DNA of 64,000 nt from positions 186,001 through 250,000 of the forward strand of contig JAGOAJ010000001.1 in assembly GCA_017983955.1 (NCBI GenBank), written 5' to 3'. Position numbers and translations under genes: made by a program. Below the pieces are notes generated by a model that searched no databases, was not told where the DNA came from, and saw only the letters and a program-made list of their open reading frames with translations. Of the stretch, positions 43,472 to 51,594 are shown one piece after another (the stretch's first letter is position 1; every line of letters starts with the position of its first letter). The DNA is from Burkholderiaceae bacterium. GTDB taxonomy: Bacteria; Pseudomonadota; Gammaproteobacteria; Burkholderiales; Burkholderiaceae_B.

Positions 43472-44263
43472 ATGCAGACATACAGCATGCAAGATAAGGA
43501 CGCGTTGCGAGAACGTGTGGACCGTGAACTTGAAGAACGCGCTATCCCAGCAACCGAACAATGGACTGTCGTACAAAAAATGGCCCTGGCGTGCCGTATG
43601 TTGGCGGCTCAGGGACATTGGAGCAGCGGACTCGCGGGCCAATTCACCGCACGGGGAGAACAGCCCGGCACGTTTTGGACATTGCCCTTTGGCATAGGCG
43701 CAGACGAAGCACAGGCCAGCGGATTGATACTGATAGATGAAGATCTCAATCCGCTTGACGGCAAATCCTTGCCAAATCCAGCGAATCGCTTTCATGTGTG
43801 GGTATACCGCCATCGTCCGGAAGTGCAATGTATCGTGCACACGCATCCTCCTGCCACTTCGGCACTCTCGATGGTTGGCGAGCCCTTAGTTGTCGCCCAT
43901 ATGGACGCAACACCCTTCTTCGAGGACTGCGCTTATCTGCCAGAATGGCCAGGCTTGCCTATTGGCGACGACGAAGGTCAGATCATTTCCGATGCTTTGG
44001 GCGACAAGCGCGCAATTCTGCTGGCCAACCATGGTCTGCTGACAGTAGGAAAATCGATCGAAGAAGCCAGTGTGATGGCTCTTTGGATGGAACAAGTAGC
44101 AGCCTTACAGCTCAAGGCCCGCGCGATTGGCCCCGTTAAACCCGTGCCCGCTGACCGTGCTCGTGAATCACACGACTTCCTGGTGAAGCCTCAAATCCTG
44201 AACCTGACCTTTGCCTATTTTGCGCGCCGTGTGCTGCGTGAAACGCCTGATTGCCTAGCCTAA
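43472..44263 (+). CDS. Class II aldolase/adducin family protein
   Basis: A 263-residue protein; the ATG at 43472 has a GGAG site, while the upstream open frame passes through the operator. Metal ligands are recognisable in CIVHTHPPATS (about residues 119-129) and LLANHGLLTVGKS (about 188-200). The usual N-terminal glycine-rich phosphate-binding segment is altered (SSGLAGQFTARGE), so the substrate may not be a sugar phosphate. It starts the operon with the TRAP transporter, implying that it acts on the imported carboxylate, by aldol cleavage, epimerisation or decarboxylation. Confidence 0.85.
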   Translation: MQTYSMQDKDALRERVDRELEERAIPATEQWTVVQKMALACRMLAAQGHWSSGLAGQFTARGEQPGTFWTLPFGIGADEAQASGLILIDEDLNPLDGKSLPNPANRFHVWVYRHRPEVQCIVHTHPPATSALSMVGEPLVVAHMDATPFFEDCAYLPEWPGLPIGDDEGQIISDALGDKRAILLANHGLLTVGKSIEEASVMALWMEQVAALQLKARAIGPVKPVPADRARESHDFLVKPQILNLTFAYFARRVLRETPDCLA

Positions 44264-44275
44264 AAGGACTTTACT

Positions 44276-45364
44276 ATGAAACGTCGCAAATTTTTGACGC
44301 TTGCAGCAGGAACCGCCGGTACAGTTATCGCCGCCCCAGCATTGGCGCAAAGCGCGCCCGTAATCAACTGGCGCATGCCCAGCAGCTTCCCACGGTCACT
44401 TGATACGGTTTGGGGTTCTGCAGAGGTCATCGCCAAGCAGGTGTCGCTTCTGACTGACGGAAAATTCACGATACGGCCCTTTGCTGCGGGTGAATTAGTG
44501 CCGCCTTTGCAGGTTTTGGACGCGGTGCAGAACGGCACTACGGAATGCGGACATACTGCTGGATTTTATTATCTAGGCAAAGAACCAGCACTTGTTTTTG
44601 ACACTGGCGTACCATTTGGCTTGACGCCCCGTCAGCAAACAGCGTGGCTTACCTATGGCGGCGGCAAACAGCTGATGGAAGAACTCTACGGCAAGTTCAA
44701 CGCCATTGTTATACCGTGTGGTAACACAGGTGCACAGATGGGTGGATGGTTTCGCAACGAAATTAAGACGCCCGAGGACTTTAAAGGATTGCGCATCCGC
44801 ACACCTGGCCTGCTTAGTATGGTGTACGCAAAACTTGGTGCGATTCCTCAGCAGATTGCCGGTAGCGATATCTACCCTGCGTTAGAAAAAGGGTCTCTGG
44901 ATGCTGTCGAATGGGTCGGCCCCTACGATGACGAAAAGCTAGGCTTCTCTAAGGTCGCGAAATACTATTACGGGCCTGGCGTGATGGAGTTGGGCGCTAA
45001 TTTGGCGTTCAATGTGAATCGCGACGCCTGGTCCGCACTACCCCCACAGTACCAAGCAGCCCTTCAAGCAGCATGTGCCATTGCCTCGAATGATCTGCTT
45101 GCCAAATACGATGCGAACAATATTCTTGCACTCAAGCAGCTTGTGGGAGAGGGCGTGAAGCTTATGTCGTGGCCACGAGAAGTGATGGATGCCATGCAAA
45201 GCGCGACCCGAGAAGTGCTCGAGGATTACGCCAAAAAGGACGAAAACTTTGCCAAGGTTCTAAGCTCCTGGCGCGCCTTTCGTGACGATCAGCTTTTGTG
45301 GGCTAGCGTCAACGACGGTGCCGCAGAAAGTTACCTGATGGCCACACGCAAGCAAGGCCTGTGA
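44276..45364 (+). CDS. dctP: TRAP transporter substrate-binding protein (DctP family)
   Basis: Periplasmic solute receptor of 362 residues with a signal that looks Tat-like (MKRRKFLTLAAGTAG to ALA). The DctP fold is shown by NWRMPSSFPRSLDTVWG at the N-terminus, LRIRTPGLLSMVYAKLGAIP with the carboxylate-binding arginine near residue 175, and DAVEWVGPYDDEKLGF. This subgroup (FcbT1/TakP-like) often binds 2-oxo acids, aromatic acids or lactate. Twelve bp downstream of the aldolase-family gene. Confidence 0.92.
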   Translation: MKRRKFLTLAAGTAGTVIAAPALAQSAPVINWRMPSSFPRSLDTVWGSAEVIAKQVSLLTDGKFTIRPFAAGELVPPLQVLDAVQNGTTECGHTAGFYYLGKEPALVFDTGVPFGLTPRQQTAWLTYGGGKQLMEELYGKFNAIVIPCGNTGAQMGGWFRNEIKTPEDFKGLRIRTPGLLSMVYAKLGAIPQQIAGSDIYPALEKGSLDAVEWVGPYDDEKLGFSKVAKYYYGPGVMELGANLAFNVNRDAWSALPPQYQAALQAACAIASNDLLAKYDANNILALKQLVGEGVKLMSWPREVMDAMQSATREVLEDYAKKDENFAKVLSSWRAFRDDQLLWASVNDGAAESYLMATRKQGL

Positions 45365-45466
45365 ACCTCCAACTGTATTGATGCAACCCTGGCGTCTTAG
45401 TGATCTGGCTTTTTACCAGCACTTCATTAAGCGCTCAGGGCTGTTTTTTTTGGCCATAACCCAATT

Positions 45467-46081
45467 ATGAAAGCTCTTCTTGCGTTATCACGGCTGATTG
45501 ACGCCGCGAACGTTGTTGTTGGCCGATCGGCCGCTTGGCTGATCCTTGTTGCCGTCGCCGTCAGCGCCACCAATGCTGTGGTTCGCAAATTATTCAGCAT
45601 CAGCTCCAACGCCTGGCTGGAGCTTCAGTGGTATCTGTTTGGCGCTGTTTTTCTTTTGACAGCAGGTTACACCTTACTAAAGAACGAGCACGTGCGGGTG
45701 GATGTTTTATCTCAGTGGCTCTCGCAGCGCACGCGTGCCAAGATCGAAATTGTCGGCGTACTGTTGTTCATATTACCCGCATCTATTGTCATCATGTGGC
45801 TGTCGTGGGACGTCTTCATGGATGCCTTCATCCATAACGAACAGTCTTCAAACTCTGGCGGCCTGATTCGATGGCCAGCCAAGCTATTGATTCCAGTCGG
45901 CTTCGCATTCCTGATCGCTGCGGCTATTTCACACCTGATCAAGTCGATTGGTTATCTGCGCGGCGCATGTGCGGATCCAACGCAGGCTGTTAATAACGAA
46001 TCTAGCGAGGAACAGCTCGCTGAAGAAATCAGTCGCCTTGCAACAGAGCGCGAACAAACGTCACAACACAGGAAATCGTGA
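45467..46081 (+). CDS. dctQ: TRAP transporter small permease (DctQ family)
   Basis: Four-helix membrane subunit of 204 residues. The conserved ISSNAWLELQWYLFGAVFLLTAGYTL (in pieces) and NEHVRVDVL segments are typical of DctQ proteins in the TakP/FcbT branch. About 100 bp separate it from dctP, longer than elsewhere in the operon. Its stop overlaps the GTG/ATG region of the large permease gene. It bridges the receptor and DctM. Confidence 0.92.
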   Translation: MKALLALSRLIDAANVVVGRSAAWLILVAVAVSATNAVVRKLFSISSNAWLELQWYLFGAVFLLTAGYTLLKNEHVRVDVLSQWLSQRTRAKIEIVGVLLFILPASIVIMWLSWDVFMDAFIHNEQSSNSGGLIRWPAKLLIPVGFAFLIAAAISHLIKSIGYLRGACADPTQAVNNESSEEQLAEEISRLATEREQTSQHRKS

Positions 46082-46083
46082 AC

Positions 46084-47787
46084 ATGGAAGCTATCTTTCT
46101 GGCGAATCTTGCGCCTATCATGTTCGTCAGCTTGGTCGCATTGCTCTTGATGGGTCTACCGGTAGCGTTCTCGCTGGCGGCCAATGGAATGCTGTTTGGC
46201 TTGATTGGCATCGACATGGGCTTAATACCAATAGCCCTTTTCCAGGCACTGCCGCAGCGGATATTCGGCATCATGGCAAACGACACATTGCTGGCCGTGC
46301 CTTTCTTTACCTTCATGGGGTTAATCCTTGAGCGCTCAGGAATGGCCGAGGATCTGCTCGAAACTGTAGGTCAATTGTTTGGGCCTTTACGCGGCGGGCT
46401 GGCGATTGCTGTGATTCTGGTAGGAGCACTGCTGGCGGCTACAACCGGTGTGGTTTCAGCCTCCGTCATTTCCATGGGGCTGATTTCTTTGCCTATCATG
46501 TTGCGCTACGGTTATGACCGCCGTCTTGCAACCGGTGTCATCGCTGCGTCTGGAACTCTCTCGCAGATCATTCCACCGTCGATAGTTCTTATTGTCCTTG
46601 CCGACCAGCTGGGACGCTCCGTCGGAGACATGTACAAAGGGGCTTTTGTTCCCGGCGCGCTGCTCACAGGCTTGTATATCCTTTATGTGATTGCGGTGGC
46701 GTTAATGCGACCCAATGCGGCCCCAGCTATCCCGCCCGAAGACCGCACATTTATTGAGCCCAACGGCAGCCATGGCGTCCCCTCTTTACTTGCTCTGATG
46801 GCTGTGGCTGTAGCTACGTCCATCGCCAGCGCCACGCTACTGTTGCCAGCCGGCACCCACATGGACGAACTTATCGTCAGTAGTGTGTTGGTCTGGGGCT
46901 TTACTGCTTTCGCATGCGCGTTGCTAAATAAATATTTACGGCTGGGGCTGCTGTCGCTAATTGCCGAACGCGTCACCTTCGTAATGATACCGCCGCTGGC
47001 CTTGATATTCTTGGTGTTAGGGACGATTTTCATAGGAGTCGCCACGCCTACAGAGGGTGGCGCGATGGGCGCAATGGGCGCGCTGATCATGGCGGTTTTT
47101 CGGCGCCGCCTTAACTGGTCGTTGCTGGGTCAAGCTGTCGAGAAAACTGCAGCATTAACATGCTTCGTGATCTTTATTTTGATTGGCTCGTCAGTTTTCA
47201 GCTTGACATTCCGCGCGGTCAATGGCGATTTGTGGGTAGAAGCCCTGCTAACCACATTGCCAGGCGGTGAAATGGGCTTCTTAATAGCCATAAGCCTTAT
47301 AACGTTCGTGCTCGCATTTTTTCTGGATTTCTTTGAGCTCGCATTTATTATTGTGCCCTTGATCGGCCCGGTAGCCGATAAGATGGGAATTGATTTGATA
47401 TGGCTGGGTGTGCTCTTGGCCGTCAATATGCAGACCTCTTTTATGCACCCACCCTTTGGCTTCGCCTTATTCTACTTGCGATCGGTGGCACCCAAAGAAG
47501 ACTACAAAGACAGGATTAGCGGTAAAACCATCAAAAAAGTGACAACCGGCCAAATCTACTGGGGTTCCGTTCCCTTTATCATATTGCAGATCATTATGGT
47601 CGCCACCGTCCTGGCCTTTCCCGGCCTAGTGACCCATTACAAGGCAGGACGCCCTGACGTGGACATCAAAAGCGTCGAAATTGATACGTCCTCGTTCATG
47701 GACTTTGGAAGTAATAATGCCAGCGATTTAATACAACCGAAGTCGGACCCATCGGCGACGTCAGATTTGGGGCATTTGTTCGACTAG
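46084..47787 (+). CDS. dctM: TRAP transporter large permease (DctM family)
   Basis: Sodium-coupled transport subunit of about 567 residues, longer than the usual 430 and typical of the long DctM subgroup with an extra region in the middle (residues 210-260) and a polar C-terminal tail of about 45 residues. Signatures: LMGLPVAFSLAANGMLFGL, IIPPSIVLIVLADQLG and FLDFFELAFIIVPL. A GTG at 46078 is an alternative start. It completes a three-gene TRAP system together with dctP and dctQ and is convergent with a MocR-type gene. Confidence 0.92.
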   Translation: MEAIFLANLAPIMFVSLVALLLMGLPVAFSLAANGMLFGLIGIDMGLIPIALFQALPQRIFGIMANDTLLAVPFFTFMGLILERSGMAEDLLETVGQLFGPLRGGLAIAVILVGALLAATTGVVSASVISMGLISLPIMLRYGYDRRLATGVIAASGTLSQIIPPSIVLIVLADQLGRSVGDMYKGAFVPGALLTGLYILYVIAVALMRPNAAPAIPPEDRTFIEPNGSHGVPSLLALMAVAVATSIASATLLLPAGTHMDELIVSSVLVWGFTAFACALLNKYLRLGLLSLIAERVTFVMIPPLALIFLVLGTIFIGVATPTEGGAMGAMGALIMAVFRRRLNWSLLGQAVEKTAALTCFVIFILIGSSVFSLTFRAVNGDLWVEALLTTLPGGEMGFLIAISLITFVLAFFLDFFELAFIIVPLIGPVADKMGIDLIWLGVLLAVNMQTSFMHPPFGFALFYLRSVAPKEDYKDRISGKTIKKVTTGQIYWGSVPFIILQIIMVATVLAFPGLVTHYKAGRPDVDIKSVEIDTSSFMDFGSNNASDLIQPKSDPSATSDLGHLFD

Positions 47788-47802
47788 GCTGACACGGCTG
47801 AC

Positions 47803-49221
47803 TCAGCCAGCTGCAAGTGTCACTAGCCTGCCTAGTGTTGCAATGGCAGCTTCGCTGCGCACGTCCCATACATGCCCATAATTCAGCCGCAGGCAGTTCG
47901 AAAAGGCCCGTTTGGCAGAAAAAATAGGCCCGGGCGCCACGCTGATGCCGTGCGACAGGGCTTGTTTATGTATCTCTAAAGCGTTGACCGTGGGTGGCAT
48001 TTCCACCCATAGGAAGTAGCCGCCAGCGGGCCGTGTGGCGCGGGTTCCTGCGGGGAAGTAATGGCCGATTGCCTGTGCAAATACGGTCTGCTGTGTTTGC
48101 AAGGCCTTGCGAAGCCGCCGCAGGTGTTTGTCATAACCGCCTTTTTCCAGATAGTGGGCCAGTGCCATCTGGGTGGGTATCGGACACGCCAGGGTAGTCG
48201 TCAATTTTCGACGGGCAACGGCGCGCGTGTAGCGCCCCGGCGCCGCCCAGCCGATGCGATACCCCGGCGCCAGTGTCTTGGAAAACGACGAGCAATGCAT
48301 GACGATACCCTTTTTGTCGAAGCTCTTCGCCAAAGCGGGACGTTTGTTGCCGAAGTAGAGCTCGCCATACACGTCGTCCTCGATCAACGGCACGTCGTAG
48401 CGGGCAAGAAGCTCCACCAGTAAGCGCTTCTTTTCGTCTGACATCAGGCTGCCCAATGGATTCTGGAACGTCGTCATAAGCCAGCATGCCTTCGGACGAT
48501 GCCGTTCAATGGCTCGCTCCAACGCGTCCAATTGGATACCTTCACGGGGATGGGTGGGCACTTCAACGGCTTCCAATTGCAATTGCTCGAGCGACTGCAA
48601 CGCGGCATAGAAGGTTGGTGTTTCAATAAGGACGGCGTCGCCAGGCTGGGTTACCGCTGCCAAGCACAAATTCAACGCTTCCAGGGCGCCGTTCGTGATG
48701 ACGATCTCATCCGTGTGAACATGCAGGCCACTGGCCAAATATCGCAATGCAATTTGACGGCGCAAATCGGCGTAGCCTGGGGTCAGGTCATCGACGGTAC
48801 TCCACGGGTCTATCCTCTTGGCGATGGTGCTCAAGGCCTGTCCCAGGCGCTCTAATGGGAAAAGCAAGGGACTAAGAAATGCCGAGCCAAACGGCACGAC
48901 TTCCCGAGTCATTGCTGACTCAAGGACCTCGAAAACCTTATCACTGATGTCCACATATGCCGCCCCCTCTTCGGGTTGCGAAGGTGTATCGACCTCGGGT
49001 GGTAGAAGACGGGCACCGTGCGATACATAGTAGCCAGAACGGTCCCGCGCGCGTATCAAACCCTGCGCTTCAAGCAGGTAATAGGCCTGAAATACCGTCG
49101 AGGCGCTGACTCCCCGATTGACAGTGACCTGCCGTATCGACGGCAATTTTTCTCCGCTTCTAAGCGCACCAGAGTGAATGGACGCTGCGAGTTCTGCCGC
49201 CAGGCGTTCGTAGAGTTTCAT
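47803..49221 (-). CDS. MocR-type regulator (GntR HTH + aminotransferase domain)
   Basis: A 472-residue chimera. GntR-type HTH at about residues 5-68 (GEKLPSIRQVTVNRGVSASTV), then a fold-type I aminotransferase part with NPLGS instead of the common NPTG, the cofactor aspartate in IEDDVYGEL, and the PLP lysine Lys315 in SSFSKTLAPGYRIG. Similar to YdcR/2-aminoadipate-type regulators. It sits tail-to-tail with the TRAP operon, so its target is probably upstream or elsewhere. The substitution in NPLGS is tolerated in many MocR proteins. Confidence 0.88.
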   Translation of the reverse strand: MKLYERLAAELAASIHSGALRSGEKLPSIRQVTVNRGVSASTVFQAYYLLEAQGLIRARDRSGYYVSHGARLLPPEVDTPSQPEEGAAYVDISDKVFEVLESAMTREVVPFGSAFLSPLLFPLERLGQALSTIAKRIDPWSTVDDLTPGYADLRRQIALRYLASGLHVHTDEIVITNGALEALNLCLAAVTQPGDAVLIETPTFYAALQSLEQLQLEAVEVPTHPREGIQLDALERAIERHRPKACWLMTTFQNPLGSLMSDEKKRLLVELLARYDVPLIEDDVYGELYFGNKRPALAKSFDKKGIVMHCSSFSKTLAPGYRIGWAAPGRYTRAVARRKLTTTLACPIPTQMALAHYLEKGGYDKHLRRLRKALQTQQTVFAQAIGHYFPAGTRATRPAGGYFLWVEMPPTVNALEIHKQALSHGISVAPGPIFSAKRAFSNCLRLNYGHVWDVRSEAAIATLGRLVTLAAG

Positions 49222-49418
49222 GGCGCTTTGTGATTCCTCTTCTTTTAAGCTTATTATTTTTTATCCTACCTGAGCGGTATCTTTGTAGCAATCTGATATG
49301 GTGTTTTATCTTATAACTGACCATTTTGATTTTGTTTCGTAGCAAGTACTCTACTTATTACTTGATAGGGATGGCGTCGACCGCTACCCGTTAGCCCCCA
49401 AAAAAACCATGAGTCACG

Positions 49419-51353
49419 ATGTCAGCTATTGATTTACTCCAGAAAACAACAAAGTCCAGTTTACATACCGCCCTACTCGTCATGGCTGGCCTATCGCTAA
49501 TGCTGCTTGCCTTCCAGGCTCGCGCTGATACCGTCGAACCCAGCTTGCAGCCGAACACGATGGCGGCACGGGTAGCCGCCTGCACCCTCTGCCATGGCGA
49601 ACAGGGACGGGCCGGAGCTGATGGGTATTACCCGCGCCTGGCCGGTAAGCCACAAGACTACCTGTACCACCAATTGCTGAATTTCCGTGATGGGCGGCGT
49701 CAGTATCGCCCTATGCAGCATCTGCTACAGGATCTGCCTGACGACTACCTGTACAAAATCGCAGGCTACTTTGCTGATCAACGCATACCTTACCCTGCTG
49801 CCGAGCGTCCGCTAGCTTCGGCGGCCGTGCTTGAGCAAGGCCGTGTGCTTGCCATGACAGGCGACGCGACGCGAGGCTTACCTGCCTGTATCGCCTGCCA
49901 TGGCGCTACGCTGGCTGGCGTGGAGCCTGCCATTCCAGGTCTGCTGGGCTTGGCCAACGACTACCTGGTGTCGCAACTAGGCGCATGGCAGCATGGCCTG
50001 CGCCATGCGGCGTCACCCGATTGCATGGCGGATGTTGCCTCCACCCTTAGCCCCAGCGACGTACAAGCGGTATCGGCATGGCTGTCGGCGCAAGCCGTTA
50101 TCGAACCGTATGTCGCTGAACCTGCGGGTTCGGTCACGCTTCCTGTTGAATGCGCCCCCAAACGCGACGCCGTATCGCCGGCCCCGTCACAACAGGCTTT
50201 GGACACCGACCAGCAAATACAGCAAGGGAAATACCTGGCTACTGTGGGCAACTGTATGGGTTGCCATACGACGCAAAACGGCAAACCCTATGCCGGCGGC
50301 GCCCCCATTACCACATCGTTCGGCACATTTTATGGGCCCAATATCACACCCGATGCACAACAAGGTATTGGCCTATGGAGCCCCGATGACTTCTGGCAGG
50401 CCATGCATAATGGGAAATCCGCCGATGGCAGTTTGCTGTACCCGGCATTTCCTTATACCGAATACACACACATTACGCGTGCGGATGCCGATGCGCTGTA
50501 TGCCTATCTGCAATCCATAGAACCCGTTCCACAAGCAAGCCAACCCCATCAACTTGAATTCCCCTACAACATGCGCCCCCTTATGACTATTTGGCGCGCC
50601 TTGTACTTCCGCCCTGGCACACAGGAAAGTTATCCTGATCAGTCCCCGCAATGGACCCGGGGCCGATATTTGGTAGAAGGTCTTGGTCATTGCATCGCCT
50701 GCCATGCCCCACGTAACCGTTTTGGGGCCACCAACGCCAGTGAGGGATTTGCTGGGGGTATGACCCCGGACCAAGCGTGGTACGCATCCCCGTTAACAAA
50801 CGACCCTGTCACAGGCCTGGGAAAATGGTCGGCGCAAGACATTGCTGCCTTGCTTAAAACCGGTACCTCAATTCATTCCACCGCGACAGGCCCCATGGCC
50901 CAGGTCGTTATAAACAGTACCCAGTATCTGACCCAGTCCGATGCCATGGCAATAGGCACCTACCTGAAAACCCTTCCCACCACCCTTTTATACGATAAGG
51001 CCTCAGGCAGTCCGCCGTCCGCACAGCAGCTGGAACCTGGCAAGAAGTTATACACCCAGTATTGCGCACAATGCCATCAAGATTCCGGCCAAGGCAGCGG
51101 CCAGGACTGGGCCACGCTGGTAGGGAATCCAACGGTGGTGTCACCCTCTGCAGTCAATGCAATCCGCCTGGTACTGAATGGAGGCTACGCCCCTGCTACG
51201 CAGGACAATCCCCAGCCCCACGGCATGCCGCCCTTTGGCCAAGTCTTGGACGATGCCGATATCGCCAGGGTGCTGTCATATATCCGCAATAGCTGGGGTA
51301 ATGAAGCGGGTATGGTTACATCACCGCAAGTACGTCGCGTTCGCCAGAACTAG
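49419..51353 (+). CDS. Five-heme cytochrome c (c4-like di-heme fused to tri-heme dehydrogenase subunit)
   Basis: Exported electron carrier of 644 residues with a signal peptide ending near ARA/DT (residue 37). Five CxxCH sites are present: Cys55-His59, Cys157-His161, Cys279-His283, Cys425-His429 and Cys549-His553. The first two lie in cytochrome c4-like domains (LCHGEQGRAGADGYYPRLAG). The last three follow the layout of the tri-heme subunit of membrane-bound alcohol or aldehyde dehydrogenases (GNCMGCHT, GLGHCIACHAPRN, YCAQCHQD). No dehydrogenase gene adjoins it. A likely partner is the exported IorAB-type enzyme or another quinone-linked dehydrogenase. Confidence 0.92.
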   Translation: MSAIDLLQKTTKSSLHTALLVMAGLSLMLLAFQARADTVEPSLQPNTMAARVAACTLCHGEQGRAGADGYYPRLAGKPQDYLYHQLLNFRDGRRQYRPMQHLLQDLPDDYLYKIAGYFADQRIPYPAAERPLASAAVLEQGRVLAMTGDATRGLPACIACHGATLAGVEPAIPGLLGLANDYLVSQLGAWQHGLRHAASPDCMADVASTLSPSDVQAVSAWLSAQAVIEPYVAEPAGSVTLPVECAPKRDAVSPAPSQQALDTDQQIQQGKYLATVGNCMGCHTTQNGKPYAGGAPITTSFGTFYGPNITPDAQQGIGLWSPDDFWQAMHNGKSADGSLLYPAFPYTEYTHITRADADALYAYLQSIEPVPQASQPHQLEFPYNMRPLMTIWRALYFRPGTQESYPDQSPQWTRGRYLVEGLGHCIACHAPRNRFGATNASEGFAGGMTPDQAWYASPLTNDPVTGLGKWSAQDIAALLKTGTSIHSTATGPMAQVVINSTQYLTQSDAMAIGTYLKTLPTTLLYDKASGSPPSAQQLEPGKKLYTQYCAQCHQDSGQGSGQDWATLVGNPTVVSPSAVNAIRLVLNGGYAPATQDNPQPHGMPPFGQVLDDADIARVLSYIRNSWGNEAGMVTSPQVRRVRQN

Positions 51354-51539
51354 GCCTACGACCTAACTCGATCCATTAAAAGCAATACAACATACATCCT
51401 AAGTACTTACCCTTTAACGTTTATTACCTAGTCCGTTTGAGTAGTAAGAGTAGGCCATTTTTCACATGTCGTCTGATTGCTTCCATCTTTATGATTGTTT
51501 ATACGAATGTATTTACCAATAGAGAATGGAGAAGTCAGC

Positions 51540-51584
51540 ATGAATCTACATCATGGTCTTTTGATCTGTTCCGCATATGCTTAA
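51540..51584 (+). CDS. Leader peptide upstream of pgaA (14 residues)
   Basis: ATG at 51540 with a strong GGAGA site 7-8 bp upstream starts a 14-residue peptide, MNLHHGLLICSAYA, that stops at TAA 51582-51584. The stop lies in the loop of an 8-bp hairpin and directly abuts the arm holding the probable pgaA ribosome binding site. The pgaA ATG at 51595 is 10 bp further. The geometry suggests that ribosomes ending the leader open the hairpin for pgaA. No homologue is known to me and no experimental support exists. Confidence 0.5.
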   Translation: MNLHHGLLICSAYA

Positions 51585-51592
51585 GCGGAACA
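51567..51592 (+). promoter_or_regulatory. Hairpin covering the pgaA ribosome binding site
   Basis: TGTTCCGC (51567-51574) pairs perfectly with GCGGAACA (51585-51592), with a 10-base loop. The 3' arm contains GCGGAA, the only purine-rich site at a suitable distance from the ATG at 51595. Folding would hide it. No T run follows, so it is not a terminator. Confidence 0.6.
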
Positions 51593-51594
51593 TC

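Noticed and set aside
45365..45466. Intrinsic terminator between dctP and dctQ
   Set aside because: There is an eight-T run near 45445-45452 but no stable stem directly before it could be drawn.
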